Shown piece by piece: positions 57,017 to 64,000 of a DNA stretch of 64,000 nt. The notes under the pieces were generated by a model, which saw only the letters and a list, made by a program, of their open reading frames with translations, made no database searches and was not told the origin of the DNA. The position numbers and the translations under genes were made by a program. Origin of the DNA: Flavobacterium sp. K5-23 (GTDB taxonomy: Bacteria; Bacteroidota; Bacteroidia; Flavobacteriales; Flavobacteriaceae); contig NZ_CP056783.1 of assembly GCF_023278045.1 (NCBI RefSeq), positions 1,397,501-1,461,500 on the forward strand, given 5' to 3'. Numbering within the stretch: the first letter of the stretch is position 1; every line of letters begins with the position of its first letter.

Positions 57017-57033
57017 TTCTTAATTTATAACTC
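57008..57033 (-). repeat. Right 26-bp inverted repeat of the four-helix-bundle unit
   Basis: Covers the gene's stop codon and ends 16 nt before the SprT-like start. 23 of 26 positions match the left repeat in inverted orientation. Confidence 0.7.
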
Positions 57034-57049
57034 ATAATTCCAATTTGTT

Positions 57050-57649
57050 TTGTCCGAAACACTAGCAAGATATATCCCGGAACACGCAGTAAAACCAGTT
57101 TTCGAACTGATTGTTGTGCATCGCGTGCATCTCAAAATTGTGAACGAGCGCTTAACTCGTCATGGAGATTATAGAAAAGGGTTAAACGGAAAACACGAAA
57201 TAACTGTCAACTCAAGCTTGAACAAGTATAAGTTTTTGATTACTCTGATTCATGAAATTTCACATTTGGTGGCATTTGAAAAATTTGGTAGAAACATCAA
57301 ACCGCACGGGAATGAGTGGAAATTTTCCTTTCAACAACTGATGGTTCCATACATTCGACCAGAAATTTTCCCCAATCATTTGTTGCCATTGCTGGCAAGA
57401 CATTTCAGGAACCCCACGGCGAGCAGTGATACTGATGCCACTTTGTCTTTGGCGTTGAAACAGTTTGACAAACAAAACGATAAAAACTACATATTTGAAA
57501 TCCCTTACGGCAGCGTTTTCAGGATTCAAAACGGAAAAATTTTCAAGAAAGTGGCCATAAGAACCAAGCGTTTTGAATGCCTGGAAGTAAACTCCGGTAA
57601 GACTTATCTTTTCAATCCAAATGCCGAGGTGGAATTGTTGCCGAATTAA
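57050..57649 (+). CDS. SprT-like zinc-metalloprotease-domain protein, TTG start
   Basis: 199 residues starting at TTG (57050; MSETLARYIPEHAVKPVFEL). There is no ATG in the conserved N-terminal region, so the TTG is needed. The zinc motif HEISHLVAFEKFG (HExxH) at about 66-78 is followed by KPHGNEWKFSFQQLM and PYIRPEIFPN. A zinc-ribbon-like C-terminal end with FEIPYGSVFRIQNGK contains only one or two cysteines, so the second metal site is doubtful. SprT-like domains cut DNA-protein crosslinks in eukaryotes; bacterial role is not known. Confidence 0.85.
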   Translation: MSETLARYIPEHAVKPVFELIVVHRVHLKIVNERLTRHGDYRKGLNGKHEITVNSSLNKYKFLITLIHEISHLVAFEKFGRNIKPHGNEWKFSFQQLMVPYIRPEIFPNHLLPLLARHFRNPTASSDTDATLSLALKQFDKQNDKNYIFEIPYGSVFRIQNGKIFKKVAIRTKRFECLEVNSGKTYLFNPNAEVELLPN

Positions 57650-57662
57650 TTGTTGGCACTAT

Positions 57663-58424
57663 TTACTCTTTCAAATACGCTTCTCTTACTTTCTTGAATA
57701 AATTAGAGGAATAAACAAAGGCTACAACGGCTTCGTTGTCCGTTCTAAAGATTTCTTCTTTGGTTCCTTCCCAGGCTTTCAATCCGTTTTTCAGGAATAA
57801 AATTCTTTCCCCAATTTCCATAACCGAGTTCATATCGTGCGTGTTGATTACTGTGGTAATGTTGTACTCTTCGGTGATTTCTTTGATCAAATTATCAATC
57901 AATATTGCTGTATTTGGGTCTAATCCTGAATTTGGTTCGTCACAAAAAAGATATTTTGGGTTGTTCACGATGGCACGGGCAATAGCAACCCTTTTTTGCA
58001 TTCCTCCGGATATCTCCGAAGGCAGTTTTTTATGCGCGTCGATGAGGTTTACTCTTTTTAAAACAAAATCTACGCGTTCCTCGATTTTTGCTTTGTCATC
58101 TTTGGTGAACATTTTCAAAGGAAAAGCCACGTTTTCAGCCACGGTCATCGAGTCAAATAATGCACTTCCTTGAAATACCATTCCTATTTCGGTTCTTAAT
58201 TCCCTTTTTTCATCCGCTTCCAGTTCAGAGTATACTCTGCCGTCAAAACAAATTTTACCGGATTCAGGAGTGTGTATTCCCAAAAGGCTTTTTAGCATTA
58301 CCGTTTTTCCGGATCCACTTTGCCCGATAATTAAATTCGTTTTTCCGGTTTCAAAAATGGTCGAAATTCCTTTAAGAACTTTACTGTCACCAAATGATTT
58401 CTCTATGTCTTTTACTTCTATCAT
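57663..58424 (-). CDS. ABC transporter ATP-binding protein (MlaF-like)
   Basis: 253 residues from the ATG at 58424 (MIEVKDIEKSFG); the longer frame starting at 58484 overlaps the permease by 60 nt and lacks support. Walker A GQSGSGKT at 34-41, Q-loop GMVFQGSALFDSMTV, signature ISGGMQKRVAIARAI, Walker B KYLFCDEPNSGLDP with D-loop. It powers a lipid-type ABC importer of the Mla/MCE class. Its ATG overlaps the permease stop by ATGA. An MCE-domain substrate-binding protein is not in the window. Confidence 0.92.
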   Translation of the reverse strand: MIEVKDIEKSFGDSKVLKGISTIFETGKTNLIIGQSGSGKTVMLKSLLGIHTPESGKICFDGRVYSELEADEKRELRTEIGMVFQGSALFDSMTVAENVAFPLKMFTKDDKAKIEERVDFVLKRVNLIDAHKKLPSEISGGMQKRVAIARAIVNNPKYLFCDEPNSGLDPNTAILIDNLIKEITEEYNITTVINTHDMNSVMEIGERILFLKNGLKAWEGTKEEIFRTDNEAVVAFVYSSNLFKKVREAYLKE

Positions 58425-59170
58425 GATCCCAGTAACAATTGCGTTAGTATATAATTGAAAAGTATTATCGATACCGATGTCCAAACAAAGGAAACCGTAC
58501 TTGCTTTACCCACTTCCAGAGCGCCACCTTTCATGTAATAGCCGTGAAAAGCAGGAATTGTTGCCAGTAGCATTGCGAAGATTAAAGTCTTCATAAAAGC
58601 ATAAACAATATGAAACGGAACAAAATCAATCTGGGCTCCATTAATAAATTCAGCGCTGGTGGTAAATCCACCGTAAACACCAGCCATCCAGCCGCCAAAT
58701 ACCCCAAGAAACATACTGATGCCTATTACAAAAGGGTACAGTAGCAATGCGATGATTTTTGGAAAAACAAGGTAGTTTAAGGAATTAACTCCCATTACTT
58801 CCAGGGCGTCAATTTGTTCCGTAACACGCATAGTTCCTATACTTGAGGTGATGAATGATCCCATTTTTCCCGCCATAATCACGGAGATAAATGTTGGGGC
58901 AAATTCCAGAATTACCGACTGTCGTGTAGCAAACCCAATAAGGTATTTTGGAATCAATGGATTGGTCAGGTTTAATGCCGTTTGAATGGCAACCACTCCA
59001 CCTACAAAGAAAGAGATGAACGCCACAATACCAAGTGAATCAATAATTAAATCGTCTATTTCCTTGAAAATAAGTTTTTTCATCACAGACCATTTCGTCT
59101 GTTTGTTGAAAATTTCTTTTAGCATCAGGAAGTATCTTCCTATCTGCGTTATATATCGAATGAGCATCAT
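58421..59170 (-). CDS. MlaE/YrbE family ABC permease
   Basis: 249 residues with about six hydrophobic segments (FISFFVGGVVAIQTALNL, IIALLLYPFVIGISMFLGVFG, FMKTLIFAMLLATIPAFHGYYMKGGA). The family motif GGALEVGKASTVSFVWTS is near the C-terminus, and ILEFAPTFISVIMAGKMGS is the conserved cytoplasmic EFAPxxxxxxxAGRxGS-type segment. It works with the ATPase directly downstream (4-nt overlap) to move phospholipid-like molecules in the envelope. Confidence 0.92.
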   Translation of the reverse strand: MMLIRYITQIGRYFLMLKEIFNKQTKWSVMKKLIFKEIDDLIIDSLGIVAFISFFVGGVVAIQTALNLTNPLIPKYLIGFATRQSVILEFAPTFISVIMAGKMGSFITSSIGTMRVTEQIDALEVMGVNSLNYLVFPKIIALLLYPFVIGISMFLGVFGGWMAGVYGGFTTSAEFINGAQIDFVPFHIVYAFMKTLIFAMLLATIPAFHGYYMKGGALEVGKASTVSFVWTSVSIILFNYILTQLLLGS

Positions 59171-59255
59171 AGTTTTTGAATATGGGCTAAATTACAAAAA
59201 TAGTTAGGAGTAATGAATTATAGGTTATTAGTTTTTCAAATAACAATAGAGCTGA

Positions 59256-60107
59256 TTATTTAAAAAGCTTTTCTTTCATCTTCTTTAATCGGTAAGTACG
59301 AATGAATTTTGCTTGTTCTGATGTTACCAATAATGGTGTTTTAGCAGTTTTGGCTTTCCAGAAACCTTTGATGTAATCAATAAAGAGTAAAGGTCTTTTT
59401 TTCATCATCGCCAATTTTGCCGAGGCAATTGCGGTAATAAAAAAACCATAACCCAAGGTGTAAAAAGCTTCCCCTTGTTTGTAACGTGCCGTTTTGTTAT
59501 AGTTAGCTCCTGTAGGTTTTAAATGCTTAACGTGTAAACTAGCATCAGTGATTACTTTCCAATTGTAGAATTTGCAAAGCAATTCATCCACCGTGTCCCA
59601 ACCCATTTGTGCTTTTAAGCCACCTATTTGTTTGAAAGTTGCTTTACGATAGGCTTTTAACGCACCGCGAATGTGATCTTTATCAGTTAGATTTTCCAGA
59701 ACCCATTCTCCTTTTTTTTCGATATAACAAAATCCGCCAACCATACCAATAGTTGAATCTGATTTGAAATGGTTGATAATTGTTTCAAAATAATTAGTTG
59801 GAAAAATTAAATCGGCATCCGCTTTCATCATAATGTCATACTGGTCATCAAGTGATTCTAATCCAGTGTTAAATGCTTGAATGACTTTGCTTCCCGGTAA
59901 ATGGATAGCGCTTGATTTTTTGTTTACCAATGTGATAAAAGGATATTCTTTGGCGTAAGCCAAAACAATCTCTTCCGTTTTGTCGGTTGAATTATCATTG
60001 ACAATAACCACTTTTTTTGGCAAAAGTGTTTGCGAAATCAACGACTCTAATGTTAAGGTGATAAAAGCTTCTTCGTTGTGTGCTGGAATAACGATATAGT
60101 AGTCCAT
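59256..60107 (-). CDS. Family 2 glycosyltransferase
   Basis: 283 residues. GT-A fold: YYIVIPAHNEEAFITLTLESL, VVIVNDNSTDKTEEIVL, then the metal-binding DxD-like motif KADADLIFP, GGFCYIEKKGEW, AQMGWDTVDELL (base) and the C-terminal helices. No strong hydrophobic segment, so it is cytoplasmic or peripheral. It probably adds a sugar to a lipid carrier or protein. It follows a methyltransferase gene by 71 nt in the same direction. Confidence 0.88.
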   Translation of the reverse strand: MDYYIVIPAHNEEAFITLTLESLISQTLLPKKVVIVNDNSTDKTEEIVLAYAKEYPFITLVNKKSSAIHLPGSKVIQAFNTGLESLDDQYDIMMKADADLIFPTNYFETIINHFKSDSTIGMVGGFCYIEKKGEWVLENLTDKDHIRGALKAYRKATFKQIGGLKAQMGWDTVDELLCKFYNWKVITDASLHVKHLKPTGANYNKTARYKQGEAFYTLGYGFFITAIASAKLAMMKKRPLLFIDYIKGFWKAKTAKTPLLVTSEQAKFIRTYRLKKMKEKLFK

Positions 60108-60178
60108 ATGCTATATTTATAATGTTAAAATTCCAAATCCCAAAAAGTAATGGAATTTGGAATTTGTGTTTTGTTTTT

Positions 60179-60703
60179 TTATTTCGCTCTTTCAGCGTAA
60201 ACAATATAGTATCTAGGTGTAATAAGTCTTAAAAAAGGACGAAAACCTATTTTCTTGACTGGATGAGTGAATTTTACTTTATCAATAATTTTCCAACCTG
60301 TTTTTTCTAACAGCCAGTCCAGTTGCCAATCCTCAAATTCGTGGTAATGTCTGTCCCACATATCTGTTTTGCTTCTGTAGGCAGGTGAAAACCACAGGCG
60401 CAACGGAATCGAAATTAAAAGCTTGTCTGATTTAATTTCGCTTAAAATAGTATATGGATTCAATAAATGCTCGAAAATTTCAAATGCTGTAACTACATCT
60501 TGTTTCTCTTTGGAAAAAACCGATTGGTCAAGGTCTAAATCTTCACCTGTGGTATTCTTTACGGAATAACCGTCAGCTTTCATTATTTTGGAAAAAGGAT
60601 TTTCTACTCCTAAATCTAAAATAGTTTCAGATGTTGAGATGTGTTTGTTTAAAAATTCTAAAGTATGTTTGAATCTTTTATTGGGAAACGTTTTTTCGTA
60701 CAT
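60179..60703 (-). CDS. Class I SAM-dependent methyltransferase-like protein
   Basis: 174 residues. A glycine-poor version of the SAM-binding motif (SETILDLGVENPFSKIM) is followed by a conserved loop VVTAFEIFEHLLNPYTILSEI and LISIPLRLWFSP. It is shorter than usual (about 200-250), yet N- and C-terminal parts both look complete. Substrate unknown. It lies just upstream of the GT2 gene and 200 nt downstream of a KAS III gene, on the same strand, so it may share a surface-polysaccharide role with the GT2 gene. Confidence 0.75.
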   Translation of the reverse strand: MYEKTFPNKRFKHTLEFLNKHISTSETILDLGVENPFSKIMKADGYSVKNTTGEDLDLDQSVFSKEKQDVVTAFEIFEHLLNPYTILSEIKSDKLLISIPLRLWFSPAYRSKTDMWDRHYHEFEDWQLDWLLEKTGWKIIDKVKFTHPVKKIGFRPFLRLITPRYYIVYAERAK

Positions 60704-60824
60704 AGTATTGCGAGGAACGAAGCAATCTCTCGTTCATATATTTAATTAGCAAGGCAAATATACAAAGATAAATTATTGTTTTTGCCGTTTTTTAGTCCAA
60801 GCCTAAAACTTGTGGGGAAATGAA

Positions 60825-60862
60825 AAATCCACACTTAAAACGAGGTTTTTTAGTGTGGATTT
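60825..60862 (-). terminator. Probable terminator after the KAS III-like gene
   Basis: AAATCCACACT / AGTGTGGATTT inverted repeat (11 bp) with a 16-nt loop; on the minus strand a T run follows on the downstream side. It sits between the KAS III-like and methyltransferase genes. Confidence 0.6.
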
Positions 60863-60903
60863 AAGGAATTTTCTATACCTGATTCTCATCGGGCAAGAAT
60901 TAT

Positions 60904-61962
60904 TTAATATCGATATACAAACGCATTGACATTCATACCTGCTCCTACAGAAGCAAATATTAAAACATCTCCTTTGTTTAATTCTTGATCTTTTATTTGC
61001 CCTCTTACCATAAGGTCAAAAAGGGTTGGAACCGTTGCAACACTACTATTACCCAGTTCATGGATACTCATAGGCATAATTCCTACTGGAGGTGTTTTTC
61101 CGTATTGTTTGTAAAAACGGTGTATTATAGCCTCGTCCATCTTTTCATTTGCTTGATGAATAAGTATTTTTTTAACATCATCAATTTCGATTCCGCTTTT
61201 TTCTAAACAGCTTTTCATTGCAGCGGGAACAGTGTTTAACGCAAATTCGTATATTTTGCGCCCGTGCATTTTAATGTATCTGGTGTCAGGATCTAAGTCG
61301 GGGTTGTATGATTTTCCAAAAAACAAATAATTGGCTTCATCCATGGCATAAGTGGCACTTTCGTAAGAAAGCATTCCAGTTTCATTATCTGAGGCTTCAA
61401 CAATAGAAGCACCGGCACCATCCGAATATATCATAGAATCCCTGTCATGCGCATCTACTACTCTGGATAAAGTTTCTGAACCTATAACCAAACAACGTTT
61501 GGCCATTCCTGACTTGATATAGGCATTTGCCTGAAGCACACCTTCTATCCATCCCGGACACCCAAAAAGGATATCATAGGCTACACATTTAGGGTTTTTT
61601 ATTTGTAACTTGTTTTTAACTCTTGTGGCTAAACTAGGAACCATATCAGATTGATTTGTACCGCATTTCACATCCCCAAAATTATGTGCGAAAATGATAT
61701 AATCAATTGTTTCTGGGTCAATACCTGCACTCTCTATTGCTTTTTGAGAAGCAAAAAATGCCATATCCGAAGAGGTAAAATGATCATCAGCGTAACGCCT
61801 TTCATCAATTCCGGTTATACCTTTAAATTTATTGATGACGATATCATTTGGATAACCAAAAGCGGATCCATCTTCATTTAAAAAAACATGATTACTAAAG
61901 TCTGTATTGCTTACTTTTTTCTCAGGAATATAACTTCCTATTCCAGTTATTTGTATTTTCAT
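60904..61962 (-). CDS. Beta-ketoacyl-ACP synthase III-like condensing enzyme
   Basis: 352 residues. Thiolase-superfamily catalytic residues are present: Cys135 in FGCPGWIEGVLQANAY, His in ILIHQANEKMDEAI, Asn in HELGNSSVATVPTL. N-terminal IPEKKVSNTDFSNHVF matches the FabH/KAS III type; the end GVGAGMNVNAFVYRY is typical. It condenses an acyl-CoA with malonyl-ACP. The length (352) is longer than classical FabH (about 320) and there is no adjacent plsX, so this could be a paralog with another acyl specificity. Confidence 0.85.
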   Translation of the reverse strand: MKIQITGIGSYIPEKKVSNTDFSNHVFLNEDGSAFGYPNDIVINKFKGITGIDERRYADDHFTSSDMAFFASQKAIESAGIDPETIDYIIFAHNFGDVKCGTNQSDMVPSLATRVKNKLQIKNPKCVAYDILFGCPGWIEGVLQANAYIKSGMAKRCLVIGSETLSRVVDAHDRDSMIYSDGAGASIVEASDNETGMLSYESATYAMDEANYLFFGKSYNPDLDPDTRYIKMHGRKIYEFALNTVPAAMKSCLEKSGIEIDDVKKILIHQANEKMDEAIIHRFYKQYGKTPPVGIMPMSIHELGNSSVATVPTLFDLMVRGQIKDQELNKGDVLIFASVGAGMNVNAFVYRY

Positions 61963-62208
61963 CAGTTTATGTCCAAAAAATTTAGGCTAATTTATGTATA
62001 AAATATTTATTACAGCCATAAAATATACTATGCGTGCATATAATTATGAAATAATATTATTTTCCTCAATTTACTGATAATATTTGAATCAGAAGTGTGA
62101 TTTTTTTGTTTTTATTCGAAAAAAACACATTCGTAAAAATTTTCAAATACGATTTTCAACAATTTTTTATTTAAGTGTCAAAATTTAAATGCTTTAGGTA
62201 TTGCAAAA

Positions 62209-62237
62209 AAAATGCCTCGAAAGTATCGAGGCATTTT
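62209..62237 (-). terminator. Terminator after gcvP
   Basis: AAAATGCCTCGA / TCGAGGCATTTT stem with a 5-nt loop, directly downstream of the gcvP stop. A-rich on the plus side (minus-strand T run). The remainder of 61963-62208 shows no gene. Confidence 0.85.
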
Positions 62238-62255
62238 AAATTAAATATTAAAAAT

Positions 62256-64000
62256 CTAGTTTTCCATGTAAGCCTCAATAGGCGCACAAGAACAAATTAA
62301 ATTTCTATCACCATAGGTTTCATCTACTCGACGAACACTTGGCCAAAATTTATTATCACTTACATACTCTAAAGGATATGCTGCTTTTTCTCTTGAATAA
62401 GGTAATGTCCAAGTATCAGCAGTTAGCATCGCTAAAGTGTGTGGTGCATTTTTCAATACATTATTTTGCTCGTCTATTTCTGATTCTTCAATTTCTTTAC
62501 GAATAGCAATCATAGCGTCACAAAAACGATCTAGTTCCCCTACATCTTCAGATTCTGTTGGTTCCACCATCAAAGTTCCTGCCACAGGGAAAGAAACTGT
62601 AGGAGCGTGAAAGCCGTAATCCATTAAACGTTTAGCAATATCAGATACTTCAATACCTTTTACTTTAAAGCCTCTACAGTCTAATATCATTTCGTGAGCT
62701 GCTCTTCCTTTTTCACCAGAATATAAAATAGGATAATGTTCCTCTAGACGCGCTTTCATATAGTTTGCGTTTAGAATTGCATATTTAGTGGCATTAGTTA
62801 TTCCTTCAGCACCTAACATACAAATGTATCCGTAAGAGATTAAACAAACTAAAGCAGAACCATAAGGAGCTCCAGAAATTGCAGTGATTGCTTTTTCTCC
62901 ACCCACTTGAACTAAAGGGTTACTTGGTAAAAACGGAACTAATTTTTCGTTTACACAAATTGGTCCTACACCTGGTCCACCACCTCCGTGAGGAATAGCG
63001 AATGTTTTGTGTAAGTTTAGGTGACAAACATCAGCACCAATTGTAGCTGGATTTGTTAACCCCACTTGCGCATTCATATTAGCACCATCCATATATACTA
63101 AACCACCATTGTCGTGAATGATTTGTGTAATTTCTCTAATGGCACTTTCAAAAACCCCATGTGTAGATGGGTAAGTTACCATTAAACAAGACAATTGGTC
63201 TTTATACTGAATTGCTTTTTCTCTAACATCTTCTACATCAATATTTCCGTTTTCCATTGTTTTGGTAACGATAATTTTCATTCCAGCCATTGCAGCCGAA
63301 GCAGGATTTGTTCCGTGAGCCGAAGCAGGAATCAAACAAACAGTTCTTTGGTCATCACCTCTTGATTGGTGATAAGCACGTATCGTCATTAAACCGGCAT
63401 ATTCCCCTTGTGCACCTGAGTTAGGTTGCAAAGTTGTTCCGGCAAAACCAGTGATTACATTTAATTGATGCTCTAATTTCTTAAGCATTTTAGTGTATCC
63501 TTCTACTTGATCTAATGGTGCAAATGGGTGAATTGTGTTCCAGTAAGGCATACTTAATGGTAACATTTCAGCAGCTGCATTCAATTTCATAGTACAAGAA
63601 CCCAATGCTATCATTGAATGATTTAGCGATAAATCTTTGCGTTCTAATTTTTTGATATAACGCATCATACTGGTTTCAGAATGGTATTTGTTAAATACTT
63701 CATGCGTTAAAAATTCCGATTTTCTGTTTAAAAGCATCGGATAATTATTTTCTAAAACATATTCCGAAACTTCAAAAGCTTCTTTCCCTAATACCTCTGC
63801 GAAAATGGCAATTACTTCGTTAACATCACTAAATAAAATCGTCTCATTTATAGAAATAGAAATCGTTTCATCATCGATGTAGAAGAAATTCACTTCGTTT
63901 TTCTCAGCAATTGCTTTTACTTTTTGAGCGTCAGCTTTTACTACTATTGTATCGAAAAAAGCAGTGTTTGTTTGGTAAACACCTAACTTGTTTAATGCAT
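62256..64000 (-). CDS. gcvP: Glycine dehydrogenase (decarboxylating), P-protein, C-terminal part
   Basis: The frame is open from the window edge (63998) to the stop at 62256, about 580 residues visible of a usual 950. The N-terminal half is outside. PLP-binding lysine in HLNLHKTFAIPHGGGGPG, plus MIALGSCTMKLNAAAEM, AGLMTIRAYHQSRGD, SAHGTNPASAAMAGM and the C-terminal DRNLICSCAPIEAYMEN. Glycine-cleavage P-protein releases CO2 from glycine and loads the aminomethyl group on the H-protein lipoyl arm. The apparent GTG start at 63893 is internal and should not be used. Confidence 0.95.
   Translation of the reverse strand, partial: ALNKLGVYQTNTAFFDTIVVKADAQKVKAIAEKNEVNFFYIDDETISISINETILFSDVNEVIAIFAEVLGKEAFEVSEYVLENNYPMLLNRKSEFLTHEVFNKYHSETSMMRYIKKLERKDLSLNHSMIALGSCTMKLNAAAEMLPLSMPYWNTIHPFAPLDQVEGYTKMLKKLEHQLNVITGFAGTTLQPNSGAQGEYAGLMTIRAYHQSRGDDQRTVCLIPASAHGTNPASAAMAGMKIIVTKTMENGNIDVEDVREKAIQYKDQLSCLMVTYPSTHGVFESAIREITQIIHDNGGLVYMDGANMNAQVGLTNPATIGADVCHLNLHKTFAIPHGGGGPGVGPICVNEKLVPFLPSNPLVQVGGEKAITAISGAPYGSALVCLISYGYICMLGAEGITNATKYAILNANYMKARLEEHYPILYSGEKGRAAHEMILDCRGFKVKGIEVSDIAKRLMDYGFHAPTVSFPVAGTLMVEPTESEDVGELDRFCDAMIAIRKEIEESEIDEQNNVLKNAPHTLAMLTADTWTLPYSREKAAYPLEYVSDNKFWPSVRRVDETYGDRNLICSCAPIEAYMEN

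Larger units (their letters stand above)
56586..57033. mobile_element. Inverted-repeat-bounded unit carrying a four-helix-bundle gene
   Basis: A 26-bp left end (56586-56611, GAGTTATAAATTATAAGTTATG...) and a 26-bp right end (57008-57033) are inverted copies with 23 of 26 positions matching. ATAA occurs on both outer sides (56582-56585 and 57034-57037), which could be a 4-bp target duplication. A third direct copy of the left sequence lies at about 56651-56667, in front of the gene. The only gene inside is the IVS-type protein, no transposase is seen, and mobility is inferred from the ends. Confidence 0.55.

Noticed and set aside
58425..58484. 20-codon extension of the MlaF-like ATPase
   Set aside because: The inner ATG at 58424 overlaps the permease stop as ATGA, a common coupling, and starts at the conserved MIEV-type N-terminus.
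62256..63893. gcvP as a complete 545-codon gene with a GTG start
   Set aside because: The frame stays open to the window edge and the family is about 950 residues, so the start lies outside.

Overview
The window is a 64 kb piece of a Flavobacterium-like genome (Bacteroidota, Flavobacteriaceae). The evidence is the rRNA operon with an Ile-Ala spacer, a SusC/SusD glycan-uptake locus, the gliding/type IX secretion genes gldJ-porU-porV, PorP/SprF and type B C-terminal-domain proteins, low GC, TAnnTTTG promoter elements and the near absence of Shine-Dalgarno sequences.

Layout. 1-5030: 3' two thirds of a 16S gene, tRNA-Ile, tRNA-Ala, 23S, 5S, a terminator, tRNA-Phe and tRNA-Leu. 5171-5832: decayed ISAon1-type insertion sequence. 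5972-21625: a polysaccharide utilisation locus on the minus strand, with a membrane-spanning LuxR-type sensor-regulator, SusC, SusD, two PKD-type surface lipoproteins, a GH16 endo-glucanase, a GH3 beta-glucosidase and a sugar MFS permease. It fits uptake and hydrolysis of a beta-1,3-glucan such as laminarin: the endo-enzyme cuts at the surface, SusCD imports oligosaccharides, GH3 releases glucose and the permease takes it into the cytoplasm. Relics of a second GH3 and of two more regulators, plus a relic of uvrA, lie beside the intact regulator (18315-18662 and 21874-22565).

22614-42031: murF, gldJ, porU, porV, cdd, pyruvate dehydrogenase E1-alpha and E2, a glycosyltransferase, miaE, then an OmpA / PorP-SprF / type B CTD trio linked to type IX secretion. 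42213-49536: two tandem tRNA-Val, folC, a TonB-ExbD-ExbB set, glutamate dehydrogenase, anmK and an acyl-CoA dehydrogenase. 49667-57649: Crp-type regulator, peroxiredoxin-like protein, DinB, NRDE, ATP-grasp, LysE-like, M28 peptidase, GNAT, SDR, a four-helix-bundle (23S IVS-type) gene and a SprT-like gene. 57663-64000: MlaF/MlaE-type ABC genes, a GT2 glycosyltransferase, a methyltransferase, a KAS III-like enzyme and the C-terminal part of glycine dehydrogenase gcvP, which runs off the window.

The observation I would follow up first is the 448 bp unit at 56586-57033. It is bounded by 26 bp inverted repeats (23/26 matching) with a possible ATAA target duplication, carries only the four-helix-bundle gene, and sits exactly between an SDR stop codon and the TTG start of the SprT-like gene. 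I did not find a clearly new multi-gene system.
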